From Pseudoalteromonas sp. CO133X (GTDB lineage Bacteria; Pseudomonadota; Gammaproteobacteria; Enterobacterales; Alteromonadaceae): 64,000 nucleotides of DNA. The notes beneath the pieces were generated by a model. The model did not search any database. It had not been told where the DNA came from and saw nothing but the letters and a program-made list of their open reading frames with translations. A program made the position numbers and the translations under genes. The stretch's first letter is position 1; each line of letters opens with the position of its first letter. Of the stretch, positions 17,806 through 27,756 are shown piece by piece. The stretch lies in the NCBI GenBank assembly GCA_004208945.1, contig SGPE01000030.1, forward strand, positions 310,001 to 374,000. The letters run 5' to 3'.

Positions 17806-18507
17806 TTATTTTATTACAAAGTTAAAATAAGTCGCAGGGTAAGCCTGCGGCTGATAAGTGAAATGCCACCACTCCATTGAATACGGAGCAAAACCCGCAT
17901 CACTCATAAGTGTTTTAAGCTTATAACGATTAGCTTTTTGAGTGGCACTAATTCGAGGATCATCTGTATTTGAAAGCGTATCAAACATGTCAAACGGTGA
18001 TGCCATATCAAGCTCAACACCATATGCATCTACTAACGTTAAATCAATGGTTGAGCCACGGCTGTGGCCTGATTTAGCAGCAATATAATCACCTAACAGC
18101 TGATCTTTATTAAGGTTAGGATAAAACTCAGCTTTGGTGCGCGTATCACTTAAATCATTAACCCAACGTACAAAATGATCAACAGCGCGCTGTGGACGAT
18201 AACAATCGAATATTTTTAAATTCAACCCCTCTTTCTGAGCCGCCTTTTGTACGTTTTTAAGCGCATTCGCTGCGGTTTTGTGCAATAAGCATTTAGGCGC
18301 AGTGTAACCATCAATAGGAGCGCCCACAAAGTTATGACGCCCAAAGTAGCGAATATCTAAAACCGCGTTAGGAAGGAGCTCACCAACATCAATAAACTCA
18401 CTACGCTTATTCTCATTCGTCTTAGCTTGCACTGGCGATGTATTGAGTAAAATGACACTCAACACACAAGCCATTTTCATTAAACGAGACACACTGACGG
18501 ATACCAT
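17806..18507 (-). CDS. ddpX: D-Ala-D-Ala dipeptidase (M15D, VanX/DdpX-like)
   Basis: The start is set at the ATG at 18507, six bases after GGAA; a TTG four codons earlier overlaps that site. 233 residues with a signal peptide ending in PVQA, so the enzyme is periplasmic. Zinc and catalytic residues follow the M15D pattern: SGHSRGSTIDLTLV (His and Asp, near 155-165) and MEWWHF (Glu-x-x-His, near 218). VLDIRYFGRHNFVG near residue 45 and FDCYRPQRAV near 105 are also typical. It splits D-Ala-D-Ala released from peptidoglycan, giving D-Ala that the transaminase at 27757 could use. The stop codon is one base from that of the convergent lipoprotein gene. Confidence 0.92.
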   Translation of the reverse strand: MVSVSVSRLMKMACVLSVILLNTSPVQAKTNENKRSEFIDVGELLPNAVLDIRYFGRHNFVGAPIDGYTAPKCLLHKTAANALKNVQKAAQKEGLNLKIFDCYRPQRAVDHFVRWVNDLSDTRTKAEFYPNLNKDQLLGDYIAAKSGHSRGSTIDLTLVDAYGVELDMASPFDMFDTLSNTDDPRISATQKANRYKLKTLMSDAGFAPYSMEWWHFTYQPQAYPATYFNFVIK

Positions 18508-18557
18508 GTGATTTTCCAAAATAACCTAATGGTATTTACTATTACATATAAAATAAC

Positions 18558-20171
18558 TTATTCCAATACTGGCACTTCAGACACGAGTGGAAGATCTTGG
18601 CAAAAGGTGGCATCAAGTACACAACGATTTCGACCTGTTTTTTTAGCTCTGTAGAGTGCTTGGTCAGCTAATTTCATCACATCTTCAATACTGAGCTGCT
18701 CCAAAGGCCAGCCTGAAATACCAATCGACACATTAATACAGCCCACAGGTTCTATATAATATTCAGAGACTTGCATTCTTAAGCGTTCAGCAAGCTGATA
18801 GGCACGTTTTGCCGTAACCTTTGGCATAATAACAATAAACTCTTCCCCACCTGTGCGAGCGACAACATCGCCTTCTCGCGTTGCATCAACTAATAATTTA
18901 GCCAATGATTGCAGCACTAAATCTCCAATATCATGGCCAAACTCATCATTGACTCGCTTGAAATGATCTATATCGATTGCTAAAACTGCAAATGGGCATC
19001 GCTGTGCTATCAACTGGCTTAATCTGATATCCAAACTTCTTCGGTTGTGTAGGCAAGTCAAGGGATCCGTCTGCGCTTCCTGCCTCAGTAGGCCTATTTT
19101 ACTTTGCAAAAGCCCAACTCCTTTGAGCATTGCATTTCTTAACTCGTTACTTTCATAATACCAAGAACGAAGTTGCTTGAGCTCTTGCGATGTTGTTGGT
19201 CTATCTAATGTGCTTGCTGTTTCTGCCAGCTGTTTCAGTGGCTGTGAAATAAGTCTTGCTAACACCCAAATAAGTATAAAAGTAAACAAACCGATAGGTG
19301 CTGTACGTAAAAAGACCTGCCACATAAGATTATCAAGCGGCGCAAGTGTGCTTTGAAGGGGTCTTTGCGTGACGACTCCCCATGGAGCCACCGACAAGGG
19401 TGCATACCCAGCGAGCATTTCAATCCCCTGACTATTTTTAACTACCTGTGTGCCAGCGTGACCACTTAAAACCGATTCAATAACTTTATTATCAAATACT
19501 TGCTCGCCTATACGATGTTTATTAGGGTGGTAAAGTAAGCGATTATTTTCATCAACAACATACAAGTATGAGCCATCTTGATAATAATGAACTTGCAATA
19601 ATTCATTCAAAATACTGGCGCGTTTTAAATACAATGTACCACCTACATAGCCAATAAATTCCCCTGTTTTATCAAACAAAGGCTGTGACATAAAAATTAG
19701 TAGGTTGCCGGCCATGGAAATGTAAGGCTCACTAATCATTGGCCTACGGTATGATAAAGCGGCTTTAGTTCCAAAACTGTCGACTTTGAGGTTTTGTAAG
19801 TTTAATGACGCTGGAGACACGCCTAAAATATTGCCTTTTTTATTTACAATAATCGTAGAATTAAAACTATTGGTTTGTAACCTTAAGCGTTCGGTTTCTG
19901 CATTAATTAACTCTTGGTTATTAAAATCTGCCTCTAATATTTTACCAACATAAGCAAGCTGTTGTTGAGCAGCTAGCAAAAAGTTATCAGTGGCTGACAC
20001 CAATTTTGCAGCATAAGCTTTATGGTTATTCAAAGTTTCATTAATAAGTTGCTGTTTTTGAACTTGGTAACTTGAGTAATAACTATTAAGAAAAGTAATC
20101 AGCGTTGCTGAAAATGCTAGCAACAAAATTAAACGATGCAGGTTTAAACCTGTTCTAAGACTATTAAGCAC
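18558..20171 (-). CDS. Membrane diguanylate cyclase with dCache-like sensor
   Basis: 537 residues from a GTG start without a clear ribosome site. Two membrane segments (about 12-32 and 285-308) enclose a periplasmic double-Cache-type sensor of about 250 residues. A short HAMP-like stretch (ISQPLKQLAETAS) follows, then a GGDEF domain (about 365-525). The active-site motif is GGEEF, an active form, with substrate-binding residues in DIDHFKRVNDEFGHDIGD. An inhibitory RxxD site lies five residues before GGEEF (REGD). It makes cyclic di-GMP in response to a small periplasmic ligand, perhaps an amino acid or organic acid. It lies between the dipeptidase and D-lactate dehydrogenase genes but appears to have its own promoter. 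Confidence 0.93.
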   Translation of the reverse strand: MLNSLRTGLNLHRLILLLAFSATLITFLNSYYSSYQVQKQQLINETLNNHKAYAAKLVSATDNFLLAAQQQLAYVGKILEADFNNQELINAETERLRLQTNSFNSTIIVNKKGNILGVSPASLNLQNLKVDSFGTKAALSYRRPMISEPYISMAGNLLIFMSQPLFDKTGEFIGYVGGTLYLKRASILNELLQVHYYQDGSYLYVVDENNRLLYHPNKHRIGEQVFDNKVIESVLSGHAGTQVVKNSQGIEMLAGYAPLSVAPWGVVTQRPLQSTLAPLDNLMWQVFLRTAPIGLFTFILIWVLARLISQPLKQLAETASTLDRPTTSQELKQLRSWYYESNELRNAMLKGVGLLQSKIGLLRQEAQTDPLTCLHNRRSLDIRLSQLIAQRCPFAVLAIDIDHFKRVNDEFGHDIGDLVLQSLAKLLVDATREGDVVARTGGEEFIVIMPKVTAKRAYQLAERLRMQVSEYYIEPVGCINVSIGISGWPLEQLSIEDVMKLADQALYRAKKTGRNRCVLDATFCQDLPLVSEVPVLE

Positions 20172-20303
20172 GGTATTTTTCTCGCATTAAACCCAATATC
20201 CGCATCGGGTACATCTAATACCTTTATATTAGCAACTACTACTTTGTACCTCTATAGAACTTTTGTCATAATTTGATTTAGCGCAAGAAAAAGAGCAAAT
20301 ACT

Positions 20304-23165
20304 CTACTCGTTACTCTGCTGATCTAACAAATACAAAATTGACTGATAACTAATGCCACTGTGCTCAGTTAAACCAATTTCGCAACTACGGCTATTTGAC
20401 ACACCGCGACGACAATTGTTTGGTACTTGTTGTTTAAGGGTTTTTAACGCGTTGCCATTGAGTTCTGGCAAGTTAAAGCCCTTATCACCGGCGAAACCAC
20501 AGCACTCAATATCAGCTGGAATAATCACTTCATTACTACATGCCTTGGCAAGTGATACTAGGCTTTGCTCTTTACCTAATCGCTTAGAACTACAAGTAAC
20601 ATGGAGCATCACCGGCTCATTCACGGGCGTGACCTGCAAATTAGGCAGTAAATGCTGGGCTGCAAAATCAGCACTTTCATAAATTGTGAGTGCCTTATTT
20701 TGCGCAGCATTAAGAGTAGTAAGTGCACAAGGGCTGGCATCAAAAACAATGGGGTGTTGGCCATTATTAGAAAGCGCCTCGAGCTCAGTAAGTAACTGCT
20801 CACTTTTGTTTTTAAACTCTTCATTAAAGCCTTTGCTAGCAAATGGCATACCGCAACAAAGTGAATCAGCTTGTTTCGGAAGTAGCACTTCATAGCCAGC
20901 TTTGGCAGCGAGTGAATAAATAACATCTAGCAGTGGGCGCTTATCATCGGCAAGTTTATCAGCCGCAAAAATCCGGCTTGCGCAGCTTGGCATATACACC
21001 AACTTTTTCGCTTGTTGGGGTTGTTGAAGCTTTCTATTAATTGGTTGCTCAGCTCTTGGCCATGCCGAGTAATACAGCGGTGTACCAAGCAACTTATTAG
21101 CAGGTTTACTCAGGCTTCTTAGGTTACTGCTGCCGATTGCTTTTTCGAGCACTTGCATCACGGATAAGCCAAACCGTGCTCCAGTAGCAACTACCGCAAA
21201 ATGCTTGCTGGCAAAGCGTGATAATGACCGTGCAACCTTGTTTGATGAGGCTTGCTCTGCTCTGAGCGATTTTATAAATTCGCCCGTGTTTATTCCCACC
21301 GGGCATTTAAGGCCACAAAGGCCCGTTGCCGCGCACGTATCAATACCTAAGTATTTAAAGTCGGCCTCGATAACACTGAGCTTTTGATTTAACTTCTGTT
21401 TGCTTGCTACATCTTCGGTTGTTAGTAATTGATTGTGTAGCTCTGTGCGGTGTCGCCATAAAGTAATACGCTGCCTCGGTGTTAAGCTAAGCCCTTTTGA
21501 TGGGCAAACCACTTCGCAAAAGCCACATTCAATACAGGTATCGATAATATCATCACTTTTTGGCATGACTTTTAAATACTGAGTGTGGGCATTTTTGTCG
21601 TGATTAATAATAACCCCAGGGTTAAGAATATTTTGTTTATCGAATAGTGCTTTAAGCGCAACCATCACCGAGAAGCCATCGTCTCCCCATTCAGTAGCAA
21701 CAAACGGTGCCATGTTACGCCCAGTGCCATGCTCAGCTTTTAATGACCCTTTTAGTTCAACCGCCACTAAGTTCGCCACATCAGCCATAAATTGCTCGTA
21801 TCGGCTTACTTGCTCTGGCGTGTCAAAAGCTTGGGTGAATACAAAGTGCAGATTTCCGGCAAGTGCATGACCAAAAATAATGGCTTCATCATAACCATAT
21901 TTAATAAATAATTGATGCAGCGCATTCACGCCCTCAGCTAATTTATCAAGGGCAAAGGCAACATCTTCAATAATCACAGTGGTGCCAGTTTCGCGCACTG
22001 CGCCAACCGCAGGAAACGTGCCTTTACGGATATTCCAAAGTGCCGCATTACGAGCGCTGTCTGCTGAAAACTCAATCGCTGCCAATTGGCTTTGCTTAAA
22101 CTCGGCAAGAAGTTGCTCAGTGCTCTTAGTGAGCGCATCGAGAGCCTGAGCATTTTCAGCTCTTAACTCAATTAACAGTGCCGCTGATTGCTCAGGGTAG
22201 CTAGCCACTTCTTTTGGCATTATGGCATGCTCAGACACTGACATCAGAGCACGTTTATCTAGCAGCTCAACGGCCGCAACATCAAGTTCACTCAGCCTTT
22301 GTACCAGCTCACACACCTTGCTGATATCGTCAAAAATAAAGAAACCTGTGTGTTTGTACTGATGCTCAACCACGGTGTGGTAAGTGATATCGGCGATAAA
22401 CGCTAACGTACCTTCAGAGCCGATAATTAAGTGCTTAATAATTTCGATTGGATCAGAAAAATCCAGCAGCGCATTTAAACCATAACCCGTGGTATTTTTT
22501 AAACGGTATTTATGGGCGATGCGCTCACTCAAATCGGGGTTTTGCTTTACGCTCTCAACAAGGCTCATTAGCTCATCAACCCAAGGGCTATGGCTTTGCA
22601 AGAAGTCATTACAGCTTTGGCTATCAGCCGTATTAAGCACTGTGCCATCGGCAAAAATGAGGGTCATATCTTTTACTGTGTGGTAGCTGTTTTGCGCCAC
22701 TCCACAACACATGCCTGATGAATTATTTGCCGCCATCCCCGCTATTTTGCAGCTATTAATTGAGGCGGGATCAGGGCCAATTTTTTTACCAAACGGAGCT
22801 AATACTTGATTTACTCGAGCACCAATGATCGCCGGTTGTAACCGTATTGCCTCGGCGTCATCAAGGATTTCAAACTTGCTCCAACTATCGCACAACAAAA
22901 CCAATACCGAATCGGTAATTGCTTGCCCAGATAAACTCGTTCCGGCGGCGCGAAATGTGATGGGTACGTGTTGCTCGTTGGCAGCAATGATCACTTGTCG
23001 TGCTTGATTTTGATTGCTCACTAATACAATTAACTCAGGGATTAATCGATAAAAGCTGGCGTCTGTCCCGTACGCATAACGGCGCGAGTAATCTTCTATT
23101 AATGCAGACTCTGGTAAAAAAGGTTTAATTTGCTGTCTAAATGCGTGCAATCGAGTTAAAGCCAT
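20304..23165 (-). CDS. FAD- and Fe-S-binding D-lactate dehydrogenase (Dld-II type)
   Basis: 953 residues. The N-terminal half is a PCMH-type FAD domain (PITFRAAGTSLSGQAITDSV near 55, IIGSEGTLAFIADI near 250) followed by an FAD-oxidase C domain with GHALAGNLHFV. Then come two ferredoxin-like clusters, CIECGFCEVVCPS (near 540) and CAATGLCGLKCPVG (near 605). Two CCG domains end the protein: CCGMPFASKGF and CCGFAGDKGF. This order matches the respiratory D-lactate dehydrogenase Dld-II of Shewanella. It oxidises D-lactate to pyruvate at the membrane face and passes electrons to quinone. D-2-hydroxyglutarate or glycolate is a possible alternative substrate. No LldP permease gene is in the window. 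Confidence 0.88.
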   Translation of the reverse strand: MALTRLHAFRQQIKPFLPESALIEDYSRRYAYGTDASFYRLIPELIVLVSNQNQARQVIIAANEQHVPITFRAAGTSLSGQAITDSVLVLLCDSWSKFEILDDAEAIRLQPAIIGARVNQVLAPFGKKIGPDPASINSCKIAGMAANNSSGMCCGVAQNSYHTVKDMTLIFADGTVLNTADSQSCNDFLQSHSPWVDELMSLVESVKQNPDLSERIAHKYRLKNTTGYGLNALLDFSDPIEIIKHLIIGSEGTLAFIADITYHTVVEHQYKHTGFFIFDDISKVCELVQRLSELDVAAVELLDKRALMSVSEHAIMPKEVASYPEQSAALLIELRAENAQALDALTKSTEQLLAEFKQSQLAAIEFSADSARNAALWNIRKGTFPAVGAVRETGTTVIIEDVAFALDKLAEGVNALHQLFIKYGYDEAIIFGHALAGNLHFVFTQAFDTPEQVSRYEQFMADVANLVAVELKGSLKAEHGTGRNMAPFVATEWGDDGFSVMVALKALFDKQNILNPGVIINHDKNAHTQYLKVMPKSDDIIDTCIECGFCEVVCPSKGLSLTPRQRITLWRHRTELHNQLLTTEDVASKQKLNQKLSVIEADFKYLGIDTCAATGLCGLKCPVGINTGEFIKSLRAEQASSNKVARSLSRFASKHFAVVATGARFGLSVMQVLEKAIGSSNLRSLSKPANKLLGTPLYYSAWPRAEQPINRKLQQPQQAKKLVYMPSCASRIFAADKLADDKRPLLDVIYSLAAKAGYEVLLPKQADSLCCGMPFASKGFNEEFKNKSEQLLTELEALSNNGQHPIVFDASPCALTTLNAAQNKALTIYESADFAAQHLLPNLQVTPVNEPVMLHVTCSSKRLGKEQSLVSLAKACSNEVIIPADIECCGFAGDKGFNLPELNGNALKTLKQQVPNNCRRGVSNSRSCEIGLTEHSGISYQSILYLLDQQSNE

Positions 23166-23464
23166 CTCGCCCCCAGGCTTGTCATATTTACGCTGATGAT
23201 TATGGAATATATTATTACTTTAAATTGTACTAAAAAGCGACCCATTAAATTGATAAATTATCAACTCGCCACGCTTTTTATCAGTATAAAGGTTTGGTTA
23301 TTTAAGCCTATTAGCCCTATTTGGTGATCTAACTTAGCTTTTTGCAGTCGGACTCAAAAACCGTTAGGGTAGCAAAAAAATACTGTATTTATATTTAAAA
23401 ACCCATTAACATCAAGAATAATTTATTCTAAAAACTAAATAAGCGTTTTGCTTTGGAGCTTGCT
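23166..23464. promoter_or_regulatory. Divergent promoter region, Dld / GH3 operon
   Basis: About 300 bases between two divergent starts. It has A/T runs and one near-palindrome, TTGATAAATTATCAA (23250-23264), which could be an operator for either side. No riboswitch or small RNA gene is recognised in it. Confidence 0.35.
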
Positions 23465-25324
23465 GTGTTAAATAAGTTTGCACTATCGTCACTGGTTATC
23501 GGATTAGGATGTTTCATGCCATTACAATCATCATTTGCTGAGTCTGCATTAACTTTAAAACAACAGTTAGGGCAAAAGCTCATGCTTGACCTACGTTATT
23601 ACTGCGAGCAAGACCCGGGTGAGCAAAAATGCCGTACACCGGTGACAGAGCTGCCGGCTGATTTAGCAAATATCATCACTAAACATAACATTGGTGGGGT
23701 GATTTTATTTGCAGAAAATATCGATACCGTGCCGCAAGTGATCAAACTTAATAATGACCTACAAAAAGCCGCTGCTAAGTCAGAGTTAGGCTTACCGCTA
23801 TTTATTTCGATAGACCAAGAAGGTGGCCGAGTTGCCCGAATTCCTCGTGATGTTGGTACGTCGTTTACCGGTAACATGTCGATTGGCGCGACCTATAAAG
23901 AACATGGCACCCACTTCGCGACTGAGTCTGCACGCATTATTGCCGACGAGCTATTGGCACTAGGTGTTAATGTTAACTATGCACCCACGGTTGATGTAAA
24001 CATGAACCCAGATAACCCAGTTATTAACGTGCGCTCTTACGGTGAAGATCCGCAATTGGTTGCAAAACTAGGTGGTGCCCAAGTGGCAGGGTTCGAAAGC
24101 AACGGCGTTATTTCATCGCTAAAGCACTTTCCAGGGCATGGCGATACCAATGTAGATAGCCACACAGGCTTGCCAAAAGTAATGCATGATAAAGAAACCA
24201 TTTGGCAGCAAGACCTACCTCCTTTTAAAGAAATTATTAAAAACCAACAACCGGGTATGATCATGACGGCACATATCCAATACCCAGCCCTCGATAACAG
24301 TACATTTGTCAGTAAAGAAGGCAAAACCATGATCAAACCTGCGACGATGTCGCGCAAAATCATCACCGACTTATTACGAGAAGAGCTCGGTTATCAAGGT
24401 GTGGTGATCACAGATGCACTCGATATGGCGGGGATCAGCCACTTCTTCGAACCAATTGAAGCGGTAGTAAATACCTTTGCAGCAGGTGTGGATATTGCCC
24501 TTATGCCCATCGAAATCAGAAGCCCTAAAGACCTAGCTGTACTTGAAGCCCTGATTGAGCGATTAGAGCAAGAAGTACAACGCGGCACGTTAAATGCAAA
24601 CGAAGTGAGCGCTTCTGCAACACGTATTTTAAAACTAAAAGAAAAATTTAAACTCAGCTCTTCACTTGATGACGAAGCAGCCATCAAAAAAGCGCAGCTT
24701 TTACTTGGCGATCAAAGTCACAGGAAAGTAGAAGCTGAGTTAGCATTAGCGGCTATCACCGAAATTAAAAACGAGAAAAACACCCTACCGCTTAGCATTA
24801 AATCGGGCAGCAAAGTGCATATTATTATGCCTGATACCCGCAAATGCTATGCTCTGCAACAAGCGTTAATTGATAACACCGATCAGCTAATCAGCTTTAG
24901 CTGCACGAGTTTGCAAGGCTACGAGCCGCTTGCAACATTACAAAAAATTAATGAAGCCGATATCATCATTGCCGCAAATGCGTCACCAAAACAAAGCGCT
25001 GTTGAAGTGGGCGGTATGGACGATTTAGCCGATAACCCAGAATTTGCAATTGCTAAGACTAATCAATCAGCTGCATTAGAGTCCTTATTAAAACAAGCAA
25101 AATTAGCCAATAAAAAGACCGTATTTGTAAGCTTGCGTGCCCCTTACGATATTGCGCAGTTCGGACAATTTGGCGATGCAGTACTTGCCACCTATGCTTA
25201 CAATATAGATGTTGACACTGATGAAAAAATTGCTGGTCCTGCTTTTACAGCGCTGGCAAACGTTTTACTAGGGAAAGCCCCTGCAAAAGGGCAACTGCCC
25301 GTTACTATTAATGACCTAAACTGA
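23465..25324 (+). CDS. GH3 family beta-N-acetylhexosaminidase-like enzyme (exported)
   Basis: The start is a GTG at 23465 with GGAG six bases before it; a TTG four codons upstream overlaps the GGAG. 619 residues with a signal sequence (an LGC lipobox-like site near 14-16, and a possible signal peptidase I site after SSFA). The NagZ-type GH3 barrel shows SIDQEGGRVARIPRD, the KHFPGHGDTNVDSHTGLP loop with the His/Asp acid-base pair (near 225) and ITDALDMAG with the nucleophile Asp (near 318). An extra domain of about 220 residues follows. It should release N-acetylglucosamine from muropeptides or chitin fragments. It heads an operon for D-amino acid use. Confidence 0.9.
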   Translation: MLNKFALSSLVIGLGCFMPLQSSFAESALTLKQQLGQKLMLDLRYYCEQDPGEQKCRTPVTELPADLANIITKHNIGGVILFAENIDTVPQVIKLNNDLQKAAAKSELGLPLFISIDQEGGRVARIPRDVGTSFTGNMSIGATYKEHGTHFATESARIIADELLALGVNVNYAPTVDVNMNPDNPVINVRSYGEDPQLVAKLGGAQVAGFESNGVISSLKHFPGHGDTNVDSHTGLPKVMHDKETIWQQDLPPFKEIIKNQQPGMIMTAHIQYPALDNSTFVSKEGKTMIKPATMSRKIITDLLREELGYQGVVITDALDMAGISHFFEPIEAVVNTFAAGVDIALMPIEIRSPKDLAVLEALIERLEQEVQRGTLNANEVSASATRILKLKEKFKLSSSLDDEAAIKKAQLLLGDQSHRKVEAELALAAITEIKNEKNTLPLSIKSGSKVHIIMPDTRKCYALQQALIDNTDQLISFSCTSLQGYEPLATLQKINEADIIIAANASPKQSAVEVGGMDDLADNPEFAIAKTNQSAALESLLKQAKLANKKTVFVSLRAPYDIAQFGQFGDAVLATYAYNIDVDTDEKIAGPAFTALANVLLGKAPAKGQLPVTINDLN

Positions 25325-25373
25325 GTGTTATTGTAATAACCTCGGTTAGGTTTTAATTTTCAAGGAGAGGCAC

Positions 25374-26171
25374 TTGCAAAAAGATGCATCATTAACCACC
25401 CCAGCGGCTATTCGTAAAATAGTACGCACGGGTGATTACAGTGGTAATACGTCTGGGTTTGCGCCTGGGTTTGTACAAGCAAACTTAGTGATCTTACCTA
25501 AACAATACGCGTTTGACTTTTTGCAGTTTAGCCAAGCCAATCCTAAATCATGCCCGATTATAGCAACCAGCCGTTTACCAGGCGTTACCGATATGCCGAC
25601 TGTTGGCAAAAACATCGATATTCGTAGTGATTTGCCGCGTTATCGTGTTTTTAAAAACGGACAAATGATTGAAGAAGTGACTGATATCACAAGCCATTGG
25701 CGCGACGATTTAGTCACCTTTTTGATTGGTTGCTCATTTTCATTTGAAGAAGCATTGATTGCCGCAGGCCTTGAAATTAGAAATATCAGCGAGCAAAAAA
25801 ATGTGCCTATGTATGTGACCAATATAGCGTGTCAGAGTGCGGGGATCTTCCATGCTAATATGGTTGTGAGTATGCGCCCAATGAAACCCGCTGATGCCAT
25901 TCGCGCCATCCAGATTTGCAGCCGTTTTCCAAGTGTACATGGTGCGCCAGTGCATTTTGGCGACCCTGCAGCAATCGGTATTAAAAATATTAACAAACCT
26001 GAGTTTGGCGATGCAGTGACCATTAAAGAAGGCGAGGTGCCGGTATTTTGGGCCTGTGGTGTTACTCCACAAGTTGCGATTGCCAATGCAGCACCTGATT
26101 TTTGTATTACCCATAGCCCAGGGCATATGCTGGTAACCGATATCCCAAATAGTAAAATGGCAGCATTTTAA
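25374..26171 (+). CDS. D-glutamate cyclase N-terminal-type protein (DUF1445/YcsI)
   Basis: The start is TTG at 25374 with AGGAG six bases before it; no in-frame ATG fits. 265 residues, full length for the YcsI/DUF1445 family (Pfam D-Glu_cyclase). Conserved blocks are RLPGVTDMPTVG (near 63), IGCSFSFEEAL (near 121), HGAPVHFGDPAAIG (near 190), VFWACGVTPQ (near 223) and ITHSPGHMLVTD (near 244). In animals this domain forms the first half of mitochondrial DGLUCY, which turns D-glutamate into 5-oxo-D-proline. Here the second half is a separate gene two positions downstream. It follows the GH3 gene after 49 bases and touches pxpA. The cytoplasmic location follows from the lack of a signal peptide. 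Confidence 0.88.
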   Translation: MQKDASLTTPAAIRKIVRTGDYSGNTSGFAPGFVQANLVILPKQYAFDFLQFSQANPKSCPIIATSRLPGVTDMPTVGKNIDIRSDLPRYRVFKNGQMIEEVTDITSHWRDDLVTFLIGCSFSFEEALIAAGLEIRNISEQKNVPMYVTNIACQSAGIFHANMVVSMRPMKPADAIRAIQICSRFPSVHGAPVHFGDPAAIGIKNINKPEFGDAVTIKEGEVPVFWACGVTPQVAIANAAPDFCITHSPGHMLVTDIPNSKMAAF

Positions 26172-26906
26172 ATGACGATGAAACTAAACTGCGACTTAGG
26201 CGAAAGCTTTGGTATGTGGAAAATGGGCCTAGATGAGCAAGTGATGCCACATATTGATATGGCTAATATCGCTTGTGGCTTTCATGCGGGCGATGCCGAT
26301 GTAATGGCAAGCACCCTCTCCCTTGCAAAAAAGCACAAGGTTACTATAGGCGCACACCCAAGCTATCCAGATAAACAAGGTTTTGGTCGTCGTTCGATGG
26401 CAATGAGCGAAAAAGAACTCACTAACTGCCTTCATTATCAAATTGCTGCAATTGATGGCATGGCAACTGTGCATGGTTTAACGCTGGAATACGTTAAACC
26501 ACATGGTGCTCTTTATAACGATATGATGCGCGAAGAGCATACGTTAAATATCGTTATGCAAGCAGTTGCTCGTTATCCAAAACCACTAAAATTAATGATT
26601 TTAGCCACCAATCAAGCAACCAAACACAAAACACTAGCAAGTGAATTAGGTATCGAACTCATTTTAGAAGCCTTTGCCGATCGCCAATATACCGATGAAG
26701 GAAAGTTAGTCTCACGCGCTCTTGCGGGAAGTGTTTTAGAGAAGCCAGCTCTTTTGAAGCAGGTAAAACAATTAATTGAACATGGTACTGTTACCACTCG
26801 AAGTGGCCAGCAGCTCACGCTCCAAGCCGACAGCCTTTGTGTTCACGGCGATAACGAAGCAGGCATTGCCCTCATTCAAGAGATCAACGCATTATGCCAA
26901 GTCTAA
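26172..26906 (+). CDS. pxpA: 5-oxoprolinase subunit A (LamB/YcsF family)
   Basis: 244 residues, ATG directly after the preceding TAA. The family signature runs through the N-terminus: MKLNCDLGESFGMW, HIDMANIACGFHAGDADVM, IGAHPSYPDKQGFGRR. VKPHGALYND lies near 114 and LCVHGDN near 218. PxpA works with PxpB and PxpC to open 5-oxoproline to glutamate using ATP. Neither PxpB nor PxpC is in this window; instead the gene sits between the two D-glutamate cyclase halves. Its last 13 bases overlap the next gene. It may act on 5-oxo-D-proline made by its neighbours, with PxpBC elsewhere or not needed; that is inference. Confidence 0.93.
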   Translation: MTMKLNCDLGESFGMWKMGLDEQVMPHIDMANIACGFHAGDADVMASTLSLAKKHKVTIGAHPSYPDKQGFGRRSMAMSEKELTNCLHYQIAAIDGMATVHGLTLEYVKPHGALYNDMMREEHTLNIVMQAVARYPKPLKLMILATNQATKHKTLASELGIELILEAFADRQYTDEGKLVSRALAGSVLEKPALLKQVKQLIEHGTVTTRSGQQLTLQADSLCVHGDNEAGIALIQEINALCQV

Positions 26907-27754
26907 GTGATGAAGCACTCAGTCTAAAAATAGAAAGCATGATGGTCGAACTAAATCCACGAGGTATGCAGTATTTATATGCCAGGCAAACCAAGGGCAC
27001 TTATTTACGCGCCGCACAGTCACTTCACAAGGCACAACATACTATTCTGATTGGTACAGGCTTTGCGGTTAACAACACCTTTGAAACCGATGGTCCTGTT
27101 GGCGCTATAGCACTTTACAAAGTACTCGAGAAGCTTGGTAAACAGCCAATTTTGGTCACTGGCAACCCCCTTTACAGTGCCCTGAAAAAAGACTTTAACT
27201 GTTTTGAGCTGCCAATTAACAACATTGATAATGCGCGCACTTTTAGCATTAAAGCCCTTGAGCAGTTAAAGCCTGATTGTGTTTTATCAATAGAGCGCCC
27301 GGGGCTTAATCAGCATCAACGTTATTACAATATGCGCGGCATTGATATTTCTGAACATTGTGGCTGCTTTGATTTTTTTGTGACAGAAGCACACTGCCCC
27401 ACTATTGCTATTGGTGATGGCGGTAATGAAATAGGCATGGGTAACCTTGCACAGCATATGCAAGATCTTAGTATTACACCTTGTTTAACTCCTTGCGATG
27501 AGCTGTTACTCGCCGATGTATCTAACTGGGCAGCATACGGGCTAATTGCTTTTTTAAGCCGCTGGCACAACACAGACTTATTAGCAGATATTGAGCCACT
27601 AGACATTCTGCATTACCTAAGTGAGCGCGGTAGTGTTGATGGTGTTACCCATAAAAACGAGCTCACTGAAGACGGTTTGCATGCTATGCATGGCCAACAA
27701 TTAATAACTCAGCTTCGCCAACTTGGCGGCTTTATTACAGAGAATGAGGTTTAA
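26894..27754 (+). CDS. D-glutamate cyclase C-terminal-type protein (DUF4392)
   Basis: 286 residues. It matches the DUF4392 family (GLUCM-like_C), the second half of animal DGLUCY. Visible blocks are ILIGTGFAVNNTFETDGPVG (near 52), VLSIERPGLNQHQRYYNMRG (near 134), FFVTEAHCPTIAIGDGGNEIG and MGN (near 160-190). The glycine-rich IGDGGNEIGMGN loop is the family hallmark. The gene overlaps pxpA by 13 bases in another frame and is followed two bases later by the transaminase gene, so all are co-translated. The fold suggests a nucleotide- or phosphate-binding Rossmann-like domain, but its role apart from the first half is not known. Confidence 0.85.
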   Translation: MPSLSDEALSLKIESMMVELNPRGMQYLYARQTKGTYLRAAQSLHKAQHTILIGTGFAVNNTFETDGPVGAIALYKVLEKLGKQPILVTGNPLYSALKKDFNCFELPINNIDNARTFSIKALEQLKPDCVLSIERPGLNQHQRYYNMRGIDISEHCGCFDFFVTEAHCPTIAIGDGGNEIGMGNLAQHMQDLSITPCLTPCDELLLADVSNWAAYGLIAFLSRWHNTDLLADIEPLDILHYLSERGSVDGVTHKNELTEDGLHAMHGQQLITQLRQLGGFITENEV

Positions 27755-27756
27755 CA

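Noticed and set aside
23250..23264. TTGATAAATTATCAA as a firm lactate-regulator operator
   Set aside because: It is a near-palindrome in AT-rich DNA and does not match an operator I know well, so it is only mentioned within the promoter entry.
26172..26906. Ordinary L-5-oxoprolinase operon pxpABC
   Set aside because: The genes around pxpA match D-glutamate cyclase halves and not PxpB or PxpC.
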